DNA of 64,000 nt from Blumeriella jaapii (lineage: Eukaryota; Ascomycota; Leotiomycetes; Helotiales; Drepanopezizaceae). The position numbers and the translations under genes were made by a program. Positions within the stretch are counted from its first letter, which is position 1. The number at the start of each line of letters is the position of its first letter. Of this stretch, positions 11,801 to 23,747 are shown one piece after another. Under the pieces are notes generated by a model that saw nothing but the letters and a program-made list of their open reading frames with translations, made no database searches and was not told the origin of the DNA. The DNA is taken from positions 434,001 to 498,000 of the forward strand of contig VWND01000078.1 of the NCBI GenBank assembly GCA_009599575.1, written 5' to 3'.

Positions 11801-13647
11801 ATGGCTGGCGCTCAATAGGGAAACGCCGGGTCAGCTAAAGACGTAGCCAAGCGACACGACCAGCAAAACAAACAGCGGAAGCAAGAGAATGAAAGAAACA
11901 CCGCCATTTCCCCTTTTCAAATTTTCCATAAAAAAGAAAGAAACAACAAAGTCCTTTAAAAAAACCTCAAGAAAAATCCGTCGGCAAGATTCTAACCGTC
12001 GAACATCATCAGGCGAACTTGTTTGCTTGAAAGTTAATACAGTTAGCGGCATTTTACCTAACGCTACCATTTCCGCCGGAACCCACGAGAGTGCGCCCTA
12101 TTCATATGACCCTTGAGCCATGTATACGCCAACCGATGCACAACGGGTGCTTGGGTTGCTACATATGTGGCACATTAAGTTTTGCGGTGCCGGTGGGCTT
12201 CGTATGAGGGCAGCGGGCTGCCGAAGCGGTTAAAATTTAGCGAATTTTACATAGGATGGTGAAGCCGCGGTTTTTCTTCAATCCTTGAAATTGCGGAGGG
12301 TCGAACTACGGTTTCCTATATTCTGGTTCTTTTCCAGTGTGCGGCTTTATATCACGGTGCTCTCTCGGACCTGTTACCCTTTTCTAATAGTTTTCTCCTT
12401 TGGTTTTACTTACAAAAATCTCCATGTGTCTAGTTTTGATTTGATATGCGTCTCCGTACCCCTTGGGAAGCACCGGGGGTTTCAGCCCGCGGACTGTGCT
12501 TCGCCTGAACGGAATAAAAAATCATCGTGAAGACCATCCTCATCACTGGTGGGCCTCGTGTATCCGGCCTGCCACATCATTCGAATAAAGGAGTCGGGAT
12601 AGAATTCCTATCTGTTGGACCTCTCCAGGGAAGTGAAAATACGAGGCTTATCAAGGTGAGACTTAAAAGACCTCACACCTGCGACTACTGATTTGGTGAC
12701 ACTTAGGCCAGAATCATCGAGGATGTTTGGTAGGATTGTTGATAGGAGGGAAAAGAGCACGAACTTCAAACGCGTATTCAATAGCTCTCGCGGTCAATCA
12801 CTTGGGGTTTTGGGCTGGAGAGTTCAATCACATTTAATAAGAGACTTAGGTGGATAGGTGGCCTTGGCAGAATGCCTGGAGGTGAGTGTGCAATCTCAAA
12901 GCTGAATCACAATCCGTGTAAGTAAATAGGTATTTAATCTTTCTGAAGAAGAGGTGCCTACCTGTTGTATAAAGGCTAGTTTCGATGCACTAAGGAAAGT
13001 AACATTTGTAATACTGTCCTCTTAAAAGAAAGCTCCCATTAAACAAGGCATCATGATGTCATTCAGTAGTGCTATGAACTTTGACACTTCCTTTTTGGTA
13101 GAGATTATCGCGTGGTCAAGTGTTGTCACGAGCTCGTCTTCAAAAGCCCACATTTTTATATACTCTCTGCATAACACAAAACATCTAAGATCGATCTTTT
13201 CACGGATCTTGCTTGGGAGGTCCAAGAATTTGGGAAAGGTTTATAAAACCGTAGAATCAGATTAAAAGGATGTAGCCATGTTTCTGAAATGCCACTTGAC
13301 CGAATGTTGGCTTTGAAATGGACTGGCAAGAAGAATTGGAAGATCTCGACGTTGAAAGAGGCTCTCGCTAAAAGCGGGCCGAGCGCTAGATTAGGTAAGG
13401 TTCGAAGACGCGCGTCGCGGCCGCATGTCCGCCTGATCTGCCACAACCACAACAGGTAATCGAAGTCACTCCTCCCAATGTATGTCGGCCTATATGCTCG
13501 CTCTAGAAATTGGCTGCTGACTGATCAAGCAGAAAAGCTCTATCTCTTATTGTATATGGGCGATCCGATGAGCCTGATGCGCGTTTAAAGATAGACTCCT
13601 TCTCAAGATCAGTCGACCTAGACGCGGCCGCGGCGCCCACCAAGAGC
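8884..13647. other. Gene-poor, partly AT-rich interval
   Basis: About 4.8 kb between the MDR reductase and the Zn2Cys6 regulator. It contains the decayed Tc1/mariner element (10115-10711) and several AT-rich blocks with frequent stops in all frames, consistent with mutated transposon DNA. Near 12460-12515 is a GC-rich hairpin-like stretch following CGTCTCCGTACCCC, which resembles the 3' ends of retroelement families A and B but is too diverged to assign. No credible gene was found. Confidence 0.5.
10115..10711 (+). mobile_element. Decayed, internally deleted Tc1/mariner DNA transposon
   Basis: Terminal inverted repeats are visible. The left end begins TACAGTACGTGGACACATGA and the reverse complement of the right end begins TACAGTGGGTGGACACATGA, both starting at a TA as expected for Tc1/mariner target sites. 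Inside, the plus strand still reads SPDFNPIGNL followed by a stop where the family has a conserved Trp, then KIFKTKIIELKQ. This is the catalytic region around the last acidic residue of the DD(E/D) transposase. Further on, a Tc1-type C-terminus reading INAVKAANGWYTRYW is seen. At about 600 bp the element is far shorter than an autonomous copy, so most of the transposase gene is gone. AT enrichment and the Trp-to-stop change fit RIP-type mutation. Confidence 0.85.
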
Positions 13648-15652
13648 ATGTCTCACCAGTTCGGAGCCTCGAATTCAAAGACTCCTAAGGACGGAGCGCA
13701 AGAATACCAAGGCCCAAAGGCGAACCAAGCATGTATGTCCTGCCGGAAGCAAAAACGCAAATGCAACAAAGCTCTGCCAGCTTGCGCTCTGTGCGAGCGT
13801 ATGCAGCGCGCATGCGACTATAGCGACAGCCCGCCTACACCTACTAGTGATGACTTCAATGCTTTACGAATGAAGGTGATGCAGCTTGAAGCTTCTCTGA
13901 ATGGGAGAGATAGTATGATGGGCCAGCCTACGCCATATGCTCCTCCGCCTTCTGCGGCTGTGACTACTCCGGATGGGATTGGCCATCAAGTCCCTACCTT
14001 CACTCCCCCTCAAGATATTTCTTGGCATGGCGTACAAAATAGGTTTCCTGCTATTGCATTCCTTGATAGTAACACTTTCAAATATGGAGGGTTTGCAAAC
14101 ATCTTTCTCTGCGAAGAGATCATAGCTAACAAGTAAAGAATCGCGGTCCCCAAGCCAGCACCCGAAGTCCCAGTAGTAAGTCGCCAACTCTAATTGTTAG
14201 CTTGGCAAAATTAATTGGTGCAGGATGTTCTCGAAATCCTGGGAGACATCCCGGATGTCCAAGACATCATACATAACTATTTCGAGACCGTCCACAAATG
14301 GATGCCCATCATCTCTCAGAAACGCCTGGCCCAAAACATGGTAGACCCTATGTGGGAAGCCGGCTCAGATCTAGCTCTGCTCTTACTTGGTATGAAACTT
14401 GTCACTTCCAGACCGCAAGATGGCATAGAGAGCTCCAACAGTCCTATCTACGCGTCTGCTAAGCGATTCGTTACTTTCATGGAAGCGAGTGGTATCGCAT
14501 CATTGCTTGTACTTCAAGCAAATCTCCTTGTCACGTGGTTTGAGTATGGCCAAGCTATATATCCAGCAGCTTCGATGTCTGCAGGCTGGTGTGTCCGGTA
14601 TGCGAATATGCTGGGTATCAACGGCAGCGAGGAGGCGGCCCAATTGCTTGGACAGCCGGTGAGTCTTCCATGATCCAACAATACACGGAAGCTAGAGCTT
14701 ATCTTGCGGTAGGCTACCTGGGTCGAGCAAGAGGAGCGCCGACGAACTTGGTGGGGAGTGCTTCTGGCTGATAGGTAAGCTTCGCATTCCAGTTCAACCT
14801 CAATATGCTTATGCTCTCTAGGGTTGTATCGATCGGGAGTCAAGCATACATCATCAACAGTCAAGAGCCATCAGCTGATGACGCGCTACCCGTCTCTGAC
14901 GCCGCTTGGGTAACATGCTCCTGCCTACCCTCCCTCAAAGACCTATCGACTGACACTCTTTGCAGGATGCCGGCGAAATGCCAGGTTCCGCCATTCAAAC
15001 AGTCAGCACTCCCATCAGCGAGCACTTCGGTCCCTTTGCCCGTCTCTGCCAAGCGTCCATAACGATGGGTCATGCCCTCGTCCATCTATACAAGACTTCC
15101 GCTCTCCAAGAAACAGCGCGCTTCCTCGCCGCCTCTAACCTATACGCCGACATCTCAAATCTCATCCACGCCATCAACGAGGAAGCCTCGGCCTCGAAAG
15201 ACATCCTCAGCCTCGCCGCGCCTCTCGCCCTCACCTACAGCTCCCTGTACGCGCTCTATGAGAAATACTCCAGCCCGCCACCAACGCAGCCTCCGCCAAA
15301 CTCCAGTCCCGAAGAAGCGGTGGCGGCAGCGGCTATGCAGGCGCAGGCTGTGGAGGGGCTACGCAATGTGTCGGCCAGCATCGTGGGATTTGCGAAGCAG
15401 CTTGACGAGGCGACGCCTGAGTCGCAGGATCTGGATACGGTGAGCCCTAATATCATGGGTGCGCTGTACTCCGCGGCTTCGAACTATGCTTGGATGGTCA
15501 GAGAGAGTGGGGACGAGAACTGTCAGCGGTCGCTGGATTCATTGCGGCATTCGTTGCGGCGGTTGGGGATTAGGTGGCGCTGTGCAGCGGAGTACCTGCG
15601 GATTCTGGAGGGGCAGGAGTTTATTTATGCGGTTGGTACCGTGGCGTCTTGA
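13648..15652 (+). CDS. Zn2Cys6 fungal transcription factor
   Basis: Model: exons 13648-14090, 14139-14175, 14224-14658, 14713-14774, 14822-14909 and 14966-15652, 583 aa. All introns are 47-56 nt with GT-AG ends; the first carries GCTAAC 9-14 nt before its acceptor. The zinc cluster is Cys29, 32, 39, 46, 49 and 56 (CMSCRKQKRKC...CALC), followed by a Pro/Ser-rich linker. The middle region is the fungal-specific regulatory domain, marked by ATWVEQEERRRTWWGVLLAD across the fourth exon. Such proteins bind CGG-type DNA sites and control metabolism or efflux. The gene converges on a DHA1 transporter whose stop lies about 270 bp from this stop, so the pair may act together (inference). Two tiny exons make automated annotation error-prone. 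Target genes unknown. Confidence 0.9.
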
Positions 15653-15921
15653 GACTGAGCTGGAGAAAATGGGCGTGGTTCATTACTTGGAGTCGCGGGA
15701 TGGGGAGTCTGTCTTGCATAGGTATGGAGAGAGGTTTGATAACCCTACTTGTTGTGTATCTGGCTGATGCTTCTGTACAAGATCGATGGGAATACGAATT
15801 AAATTCCGAACACTATCAATCTCGGGGTATTGAGACTTCTCCAACAATGAGCCTGTATGATATGAAAAATTCCATTACATTCGATCCAGATTGAGACACC
15901 CTTGCAATCTGGATCGACTAC

Positions 15922-17877
15922 TCACCCATCATCCTTGCTAGGCGCGTACTTCGACCAGCTCCTGATCTTCGGCCCATAAATATAGAACACATACGGCACC
16001 GGCACCATCACCGCGGAGATCGCACCCAGAATCGTCAGTGTCCAGTGCACCCCGAGATTCTCATAAAAGCTGTTACTTCAAATCAGCTACCAATGCAGAC
16101 CGCACTCGCAAGGAAGACACCGCGACGGGATGGGAACTTACGGAATGCCAACGACAGCCATCCCCCCCGCAGCAATGTACCGAATCATCGTTATACTCCC
16201 CAACGCGCTGGCGGCATACATCTCATAGCTATCAATGATGTACTGATAGCTGCTGATGAAGATGCACAGGATCCCGTAGCCGAACATGACGCTCGACAGC
16301 AGGCCGCTCCAGTACGAGATGCTCGGGTAGTTCGTCCAGCCCATCCAGAACATGCTTATGGGCACGGCTGGCGCGCCGAGCATGGCGAACCACAGCCTCT
16401 GCTCCGGTGGCAGGGTGGCGTGCGGGCCTTTCTCCTCCTGGATGGCGGCTACGTCCCGCTTGGCCCATTTGTGGATGAGCGGGATCCATAAGCTTGCGAA
16501 GCAGAGACCTACAGCGATGCCGAGGAAGGCCAGCCCGGTGATGCCCTCGCTAAAGCCGTAGGTGTCCCCGAAGATGTACGTATACCCGTCCAGGAACGTG
16601 AAGAGGATGATGTACACCACGGTCAGATACAGGGCGATCAAGACCACGATCGGCTCCCGTACCGCCAGCAAGAACGGGCGATACAGCGCGTGCGTCAACC
16701 TCTTCCCGAACGAATCGGCCCGGATCTCTACTTCCGCCACGTAGCGGTCGTCGCCCGTGATCTTGCGCAGGTGCGCCGCTTTCCACTTCAGCAAGATCGG
16801 GGCGAAGGTTTCGGGCTGGAAGAGCACGAGGAGCACGAGGATCAGGCCGGAGATGATGAGCGTGATCCACTCGCACCAGCGCCAGGATACGAGGCTGCTC
16901 TGCCCGACGAAGCCGCCCACCACGGGTCCAAAGAGAGGGCCCATGAAAGAGGCGTTCGCGAAGACGGGGAAGGCGTAGACGCGTTCCATGGGGCCCCAGA
17001 GGTCGGAGATGGAGCCGCCGGCGCACGTCAGCGGCGTGGAGCCGAAGAAGCCCGCGAGGAAGCGGAAGGCGAGCTGGGCGCCGATGTTGGGTGCGAGCGC
17101 CGCGGCCATGATCCAGATCATGTAGATGGCGAGCGTGGCGATATAGACGGGGTTCCGACCGACCGTCTCTGAGATGGGCCCGGAAAATAGGGCGCCCATG
17201 CCGAATCCGACCAGGAACAGTCCCGTCGCGAGGGACTCCACGACCTCGGCCGCGCCAAAGTCCTCGGCTGCTTGCGGCAGCGCTGCCGAGTCCACGGAGG
17301 AGGCGAAGCCGACGATGAACCCGATGGACGCAATGAGAACCGTGCTGCTGATGCGCTTCCCATAGCTCCAGTTGTGCGGGTTCATGGGATCTGAGTCCGA
17401 CTCGTAGCCCACGACGAAGACCTTCTCCCGCGTGGTCTTCTCGTCAGCATTGGCTGTCGTGGAGCGGCTGGCTCGCGAGCGGCGTTTCGTGAGCTGTTCC
17501 GACAGTTCTCTGACCTCGATGCCAGTCATGGCGTGTCCCATCCTCGTCCCGAAACTTCGGTTCGTCCTCTGCGTAGCCAAGGTGTTTGTCCGCTCAACTC
17601 GTTCCCGGCTCTGGGGCAATACATGTCCATCTTGGAGGCCGGGCTGCTCTCCCTTCTCGGGATCGCGAGAGTCGGAACTGTGTGGTTGCGAAGGCAATTC
17701 TGTGTTGAATGAACTGTCGTCGACGGAGGAAGCTCTGTATTCTCCCGCACCATCGTTTTGGACCGTCCTGGAGTCTTCTGCAATGCCACGGTCTAATGCT
17801 TCGGCGCGTTTCTGGTCACGTTCGTATTGGTCTCGGGCAAGCTTCTCGAATCGCTTGTAAGCGAGAAAGGACTGCAT
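15922..17877 (-). CDS. MFS drug:H+ antiporter (DHA1 family)
   Basis: Model on the minus strand: exon 1 17877-16142, exon 2 16069-15922, 627 aa, with one 72-nt intron near the 3' end. The long hydrophilic N-terminus carries the DHA1 signature DPMNPHNWSYGKR just before the first membrane segment. Motif A-like SGPISETVGRNP follows the second segment, and FLAGFFGSTPL, WRWCEWI and an antiporter-like GPLFGPVVGGFVG lie further along. The second exon completes the last segment and ends GPKIRSWSKYAPSKDDG. The start at 17877 (MQSFLAYKRFEKLARDQYE) resembles relatives; an in-phase ATG at 17934 would add 19 residues. The likely role is export of toxic organic compounds across the plasma membrane. The neighbouring convergent Zn2Cys6 gene is a candidate regulator. 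Confidence 0.92.
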
Positions 17878-18418
17878 TTTGCCAAGAAAACAACACGAAA
17901 GAAGATCTAGAGCTCGGAGCGAGAGGTGAGACACAATAACTCTGAACTTGTCTCTGTTAATGTGACCCCGCTTTGTGCAGCGCTTGAAGCTTTGTAATTG
18001 TCTGGCGCTCTAGAGGGTGAACAGTGGGCGGTTGAGATCCTGACATCATCGGTTGGACCAAGATCCGTTACGCTATCTATCGTGTTTAGTCCCGGGAATA
18101 AAACCAGCCATACGAAGTGCAACGATTGCTTTAACGATGGCAACTACGGTAGCTAGCGGTAGTCAGCGTGCGATTAGTTTGGGTAAGAAAGGTACAAAGG
18201 AGAGGGCCGATGCTGTAAAGAGAGAAAGCTCCTACGATGCATTTGCGCTAGCCATCTCCTCGCCTTCTGGCAGCTGGTAAACATGCGAAGCAGTCAGAAC
18301 ACAGACAAGAGTTCGGTACCATACCACGCAAGCCTCGAAACAAAAATCTCATAAGCTTATCTAAAATTGTCTTGTCTAATTAGTGCTACAATTAGCGGAG
18401 CTAATTCCCTCTAACGAT
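17878..18418. other. Interval between DHA1 promoter and mcr1 3' end
   Basis: About 540 bp containing the upstream region of the transporter gene and, near 18300-18418, the 3' flank of mcr1 on the same strand. No gene or repeat is recognised. Confidence 0.5.
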
Positions 18419-19590
18419 TTAAAACTTGTAAACTTGGTCCTTCTTGTATCCAAGTTGTTCAAGAATGCTACCGTCGAGCTCTCCTTGGTTTGATGGAGAT
18501 ACCTTGGCACCAGAGATAGCTTTGTAGAGGGGCGGTGGGCCGCATACAAAGATCTTGATGTTCTCCTCCTTCGGCTCAGGAAGAACAGTCTTCAAGAGCT
18601 CCTTGGTGATGTGTCCACTTCCACCAGTCCACCCTTTCGGAGCCTTGTCGAGAACATAGAAGGCTCGGAACCGTTGAGGATATTTGTTCTCGAGTTCGGC
18701 TAATTCTTTCTTTAATAGAATGTCCTCCTCGGTCACATTGGCGAAGACAAGCGTGACCTTGGTCTTGTCATCGGGGTTGTTAAAGATAGCCCTCACAACT
18801 TGGTACATCGGGGTAATGCCAGTTCCTCCAGCGATGAGTGCAACATGCGAGTGCTTGTTGGGGGTCCAAGGGTATTTCGGGATTGGGCCCTTGAAGTCAA
18901 GTGTTTGTCCTGGAACCATTTCGTGCATGTGCTCTGACATCACACCGTTAGGGTATTTCTTCACCAGAAGGTCAAGGAATCCCGTTTCATCTGCGATGTA
19001 TCAGTGAGTGTTGCCTTTGAACTACTTTGAATATGCTCACCCTCATCGTTCACTGGGGTATAAGGTCTGATCGCCGCTTTCTCCATCCCCGGGCCCTTGT
19101 ACTTGGTGAGGAGAGCAGATGCAACGTGCAGGCCGCTGACCTGGTCCTCCTCGGGCAGTGCGAAGCGGAACTTCTTGGTGTTGTGGTTAATGTTCTCAAC
19201 ACTGTCCAGCTTCAAGCTGATGAAGCCCTGGTCCCCTCCAGTGAATGCAGACTTTGCTGTAGCGCCGGCCACCTTCGCCTTCGCAGCACCAACAGCTCCC
19301 TTTGCCTTAGCTTCGGCATCCTTTGCTGCATCCTTTACTTTGGCTGCGTTATCGCCTTGATTGTAGAAGTAGTAACCGCCGCCTGCCAGCAAGGCGGCGA
19401 CACCGGCATACACCAGGGTACTCGAGCCTCCGCTGGACGGTTCGGTGGCATATCGACGAGTTTGCTGCGATCGATTAGTAAATCAGGTCCGCCGTAAAGT
19501 TCCTGATATATCGGCGCAATCGGCATGATCGGAGGAAGTACTTACCGTCCTTAATGGCTGAGCAGCACGGATAGCCTGTCTTGCAAACAT
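18419..19590 (-). CDS. mcr1: Mitochondrial NADH-cytochrome b5 reductase
   Basis: Model on the minus strand: exons 19590-19546, 19464-19041 and 18990-18419, 346 aa. The first 15 codons ([15 protein letters not shown]) plus the start of exon 2 ([11 protein letters not shown]) form a basic mitochondrial targeting sequence, followed by a membrane segment ([17 protein letters not shown]) and an Ala/Lys-rich linker. The ferredoxin-reductase-like body shows the FAD motif RPYTPV, the NADH-binding [10 protein letters not shown] and [13 protein letters not shown], and the family's C-terminal Phe (DQVYKF). Mcr1 passes electrons from NADH to cytochrome b5 or other acceptors in the outer membrane and intermembrane space, and it supports ergosterol synthesis and antioxidant recycling. 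Start and exon junctions fit family length. Other b5 reductases lack this N-terminal extension. Confidence 0.95.
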
Positions 19591-20207
19591 GGTGGGTATC
19601 TTGGGAATCGTGGAAGTCCAATTGATGGTGTTGTGGTACGGCCTTGGGGCAAATTTGAGCTGGATCTGGATGTACCGGGACGGGTCGAGGGGTGGAGCTT
19701 GAGCTTCACGCTTGATGACGGGATGGTGGCTCTTGGGGTCAATATCACGTGACATGTCATATAGCGCCTTGGCGCAAGCCCCACACACTTTTTAGAATTT
19801 CCCTTCCACCGCCGCGTCGAATTCCTTCTCAACACCTTGTGCTCTCTTCCACCACCAACATCACCGGGATGAGCACACTACGCTCGCTGTTTATGTGCCT
19901 TAAGACGGCCAGGGTTCCAGAATTGAAGACTGTTGAGTCAATAATCACCAGGATTACGAATCCTCACAAGGATTACGCCATACTTTTGTACCTTGATGGG
20001 ATGGACAGCTCCACAGTTCGCACCCTTTTGAATGTGTAAACATCGGGGTGTTGCAGACCGGGGGCGACGAGATCTACGAGGAGGATAAGACTGCTGATAT
20101 GCAAACAGACTTTACAGAGACCGAAAGACCTCTCTTGCATGAGAGATCCTGCCCCTCCGTTTTGGTTGGGAAAAGAAAAGACTTTCAGCAGAAAGCTAGC
20201 TGATAAA

Positions 20208-20655
20208 GCTGTTGCGAGACTTTCCTTTGGCGAAAGGCCTTCCAATCTCCTCGATTGTGTGGCTAAGAGACCTTTTAATCTCCTAAATGAGTTGACTGGG
20301 AGAAGATCTTCAGCGGGAAGTCCCCAGCAAATGAAGCTGTTGCGAGAATTTCCTTTGGCGAAAAGCCCTCCAGTCTCCTAAATGAGTTGGCTGAGAAAAA
20401 GTCTTTAGCAAAAAGGCCAGGAAATAAAGCTGTTGTGAGACTTTCCTTTAGCGAAAGGACCTACTATTTTCTACATGATTTGGCTGGGACAAGACCTTCA
20501 GCGGGAAAGCCATCAGATAAAGCTGTTGTGAGACTTTCCTTTATTGGAAGTCCCTCCAATCCCCTCGAATAGGTGGCTGGGAAACCCTTCAATCTCCTAG
20601 ATGAGTTGAGTGGGAGAATACCCTCGGCGGGAAGGCCAGCAGATGTAGCTGCTAA
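20208..20655. repeat. Nested minisatellite, 93-bp unit
   Basis: The block GCTGTTGCGAGACTTTCCTT, or close variants, starts at 20208, 20336, 20429 and 20522, and a decayed copy sits near 20648. Spacings are 128, 93, 93 and 126 bp. The longer spacings contain an extra block of about 34 bp that duplicates the AATCTCCTAAATGAGTTG part of the unit. Copies are degenerate and read through in several frames on both strands, so coding is not indicated. Confidence 0.8.
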
Positions 20656-20763
20656 AGACCTCATCTAGATGAGAGGCCTAGCTCGGCTGGGAAACGTCCT
20701 CAAGGGAGGCCAGGAGACAGAGTGATCTCTGCTGCGGTGAGAGGCACCGTTAACAAACACCAT

Positions 20764-21140
20764 GATCAGAAGCGCTCAGCAGGAGGCTCTGTGGGGGGAA
20801 AAACATCTCGAGAGAAGAGTCTGATTGACATGACCCATAATAAATGATCAGAAGCACTCTGTAGGAGCTTCCGTGGGGTGACAAGGATCCTGGGGAAGTC
20901 GATTGATTTAGCCCAAAACAAATGGCCAGAAGCATTCCACAGGAGGCTCTAATGAGAGGGAAACATCCTGGGAGAGTCTGAACCACTCGGTGCCCAAAGC
21001 ATATGATCGGAGGGTGAACACCATCCAGGGGAAGTCTGAAGATTGATTTGTCCCAAAACATAAGGTTATGAGCACTCATTAGAAGGCTCAAACAATCAAA
21101 TACCCCAGAAGCGCTCTGTACGAGGCGTTTTGGAGGTGAG
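20764..21140. repeat. Degenerate minisatellite, unit about 80 bp
   Basis: Copies of GATCAGAAGCNCTC followed by TAGGAGGCTC, a GGGGAGAAAACATCC-like part and TTTGNCCCAAAACA begin at about 20764, 20846, 20924 and 21005. Shortened copies follow near 21065 and 21104. It lies directly after the 93-bp array but has an unrelated unit. Confidence 0.75.
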
Positions 21141-23015
21141 AAAACATACAGGAAGGGCCCAATGGGGCTGGCCTTAAATCAAACGATCGCGATGAAGCCG
21201 AAGAGTGAAAAGCCAGCATTACGAATATTGCTCGCCTACACTGCCGCTCAAGACTACGGGACCGGCATCTTACATCTAAAAGAAGGCGTACTTATGCGGA
21301 TACCAAACAACGAGTGCGACGGTTTCTACGATGTTTACGCCGAACTGCGCGATGAGAAGAGAAGCACATACACGAAGTTGCCGCGAGAGTGATGGCTCCG
21401 GGTTTAGCTGAAGATGGGAAAGAAAAAACTGGGAAGATTATACGCAAATTGTAGCGGCAAGTGACGGTTTGCGAGTAATGGCCTAGATGCTGAAGCTGAC
21501 CAAGGACTTGACTGAGGAGCTAATACGCAGATCCAGATCTTTTAACTCGTGGGAATGAGAAGACGAACATTACAACAAGCCCTTGTTTGCCTCCCAATTG
21601 AACGCAGTCGGAAAAAGGAAACACTGAGAATATACTATTCGGATCGTACGGATGAGTTGATAAGAACTCAAGTTTACGAACACAGCCGAGTCAGGGTACA
21701 AGGGATGATGACTACGCAGCACGTTTTTCGCATCGACAACATGGCCAACGCATTCATTTGTTTTTCATACTGAAGTTAGGATAAAGGAAGTTGACGACTA
21801 AACACGTTCTTGACGTCGACAACGTGCATACGCAATCGGAAAAGCTCTGCCCTCCTCCTTGTTTAGGCGCTATAGAAATCGAACAAGCCTGCCGCAGAGT
21901 TCATCGGTGCTTGAAGGAAGTACGAAAAGAATTGGGGCTTTACAGGGAGACTGGCGAGGAGATCGGGGAAGAGGAATGCAGGGGTAAGAGCATGCCGAGC
22001 TGCGGCTCGGCTGTGGGGTTGCTGAACGTCCTCTGGGAAAGATGTAGGCGCCATACGTCCTGGGGACGTGTTGTAGGAGTTAATAAGGCCCATGAGTTGC
22101 GCAGTGCCACGAAGATTTACGGAGCTGGTGTACGTTCAAGACACTCTGATACGTTTTACTGGAGGCTTCTTGCATGTTGGAGGAACGTGACCCTTCGGCT
22201 TTCCCATGGCCTTCGTTCTTACTTATCTCTTCACTCCACTACCAGCCCACCAGCTCAGGACCCACGAGAGATACAAATTTCGTCTGCTTTTGCGGCGAAG
22301 CAGAAGACACTAAAAAGAGCCAGATTTTATCATTTCTGGCACTAGATAATTGGGTTCGGAAAATCCAGTTGAGCCTATTCAGACGACCCCCTGGGCAGCC
22401 CGGCCTTCGGGCCCTGTGAGCTGCTAATGGATTCCCCGACGGTTTAGTCTCTTTGTCTTTAACAAAAGTCACGGAACGCTAGATAAGGATTTTGGGTCTT
22501 GATCGATACATGGAATGAGCTTTCTTATGGTCTCGACTCGGCACTTAATTCGACAGAAATCTCGGACGGAATCATCAGTCATCTAGCTAGTTTCGGAGAG
22601 CCCGAAGGACTAAGACTGGTCACAGAGAGAGCTTCAGACTCGTTCCCAGGCCGAGAAGACAAAAGCTCTTCGAGACTTGGTCTCTGTTCGCACGAGCCAG
22701 GTCTTCCCTTGAATCAGGGAGCATTCAAAGGCCTTGTTGTCCTGAGACAACCCTGAAATTGAGTGATGGTCATTTTAGTATATAAGTACTTCCGCAGAGT
22801 CGAGTACCCAGTCTTTTGTTTGGCATTCTGTTCTTCTCGATTTCTCATCGTTTCGCGCATTTTTTTCATTACACGTTCGTTCAACATACGCGCTGGTCGC
22901 TTTGCTTTCTTTCTGCGCGCACAATTTCCCTTCAGCAGCTTCTCCCAAGCAGCCATCGAGCTATCTCATCAACTGCAACTCTAGTTCTCACACCCAATCC
23001 CGTCAGTCATCAGCC

Positions 23016-23747
23016 ATGGTTTCCTCGGCTTGCCTCCTCCTTCCGTCCACCTCCACAAAACGCAACCCCATCCTCCGCACGCACACCTGGGTCCCCCTCG
23101 CCCACACGCCCACCGAGATCCGCGCTCGTCTCCTCTCCAATCGCACATCCTTCGTCGCCCTCTCCGTGGAGCGCTTCCACCGCCGCTCCTTTCACGACCT
23201 GCGTCTCCGCATCGCCAAAACCCACTCCCCCCCCGAGGTACTGCTGCGGGAGTACTTTCACGCCTTCAACGCCATCTTCTTTTTCAACGCGCTGACAGAT
23301 AGGCTCTGTACTTTCGTCGTGATGGGCAGGGCGTGTGCGCAGTGGCGGACGGAGTTTGCGCCGGGTGGCGAGCGGAGGATGGGCGTGACGGTGATGAGGG
23401 AGCAAGCGGGTTTGAAGCGGAGGACGCAGGTTGAGGTTGGCATTGTGGTGTTTGAGCGGGTGGATGACAGGGTGGATGAAGTGGAGAAGTTGAGGGCTTA
23501 CTTGGGAGCCATGCTGGCCGAGATGACCAGGGCGTTCTTGGGGGTTTATGCTTGTGGGTGTGACGAGTGCGATGTTAGGGATGGGGACAGTCGTGAGGAG
23601 GCTTGGTATAGGGTTGCGGTGTGGATCGAGGGCTTTGCGAAGGAGAAGTTGGGATTAGATCTGGATGTTGTTGGGGATCGGGAGATGCCTATCGATCGAG
23701 AGTCCACTGCGAACCAGAGTCGTGACAGGCTGGCGGACTGGCTATAG
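23016..23747 (+). CDS. Fungal hypothetical protein, intronless
   Basis: 243 aa, single exon. The ATG at 23016 has a good context (CAGCCATGG) and leaves about 230 bp to an upstream TATATAAG. In-phase alternative starts extend to 22902, but the residues there look non-coding. The product is Arg- and Glu-rich with HAFNAIFFFNALTDRL near the middle, a long central helix-like region (EVEKLRAYLGAMLAEMTRAF) and a CGCDECD cluster that could bind a metal. The C-terminus is polar. I do not recognise the family. The codon pattern (GC-rich third positions) and the intact frame support a real gene. Function unknown. Confidence 0.72.
   Translation: MVSSACLLLPSTSTKRNPILRTHTWVPLAHTPTEIRARLLSNRTSFVALSVERFHRRSFHDLRLRIAKTHSPPEVLLREYFHAFNAIFFFNALTDRLCTFVVMGRACAQWRTEFAPGGERRMGVTVMREQAGLKRRTQVEVGIVVFERVDDRVDEVEKLRAYLGAMLAEMTRAFLGVYACGCDECDVRDGDSREEAWYRVAVWIEGFAKEKLGLDLDVVGDREMPIDRESTANQSRDRLADWL

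Larger units (their letters stand above)
19591..23015. other. Intergenic region with degenerate repeats
   Basis: About 3.4 kb between mcr1 and the gene at 23016. The first few hundred bases hold the mcr1 promoter. A short possibly coding stretch (19869-20038) could be a gene relic. Two minisatellites (20208-20655 and 20764-21140) follow. From 21150 to 22760 only unsupported open frames are seen, the longest being 21791-22345 (184 codons, no recognisable family). A TATATAAG at 22779-22786 lies about 230 bp upstream of the next gene's ATG. Confidence 0.5.

Noticed and set aside
12450..12520. Additional family A/B retroelement end
   Set aside because: Shares CGTCTCCGTACCCC and a GC-rich hairpin but lacks the AGACGTTAA block and a clear microsatellite tail.
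21791..22345. 184-codon open frame
   Set aside because: No family resemblance, poor codon pattern, and position in a repeat-rich gap; not enough to call a gene.
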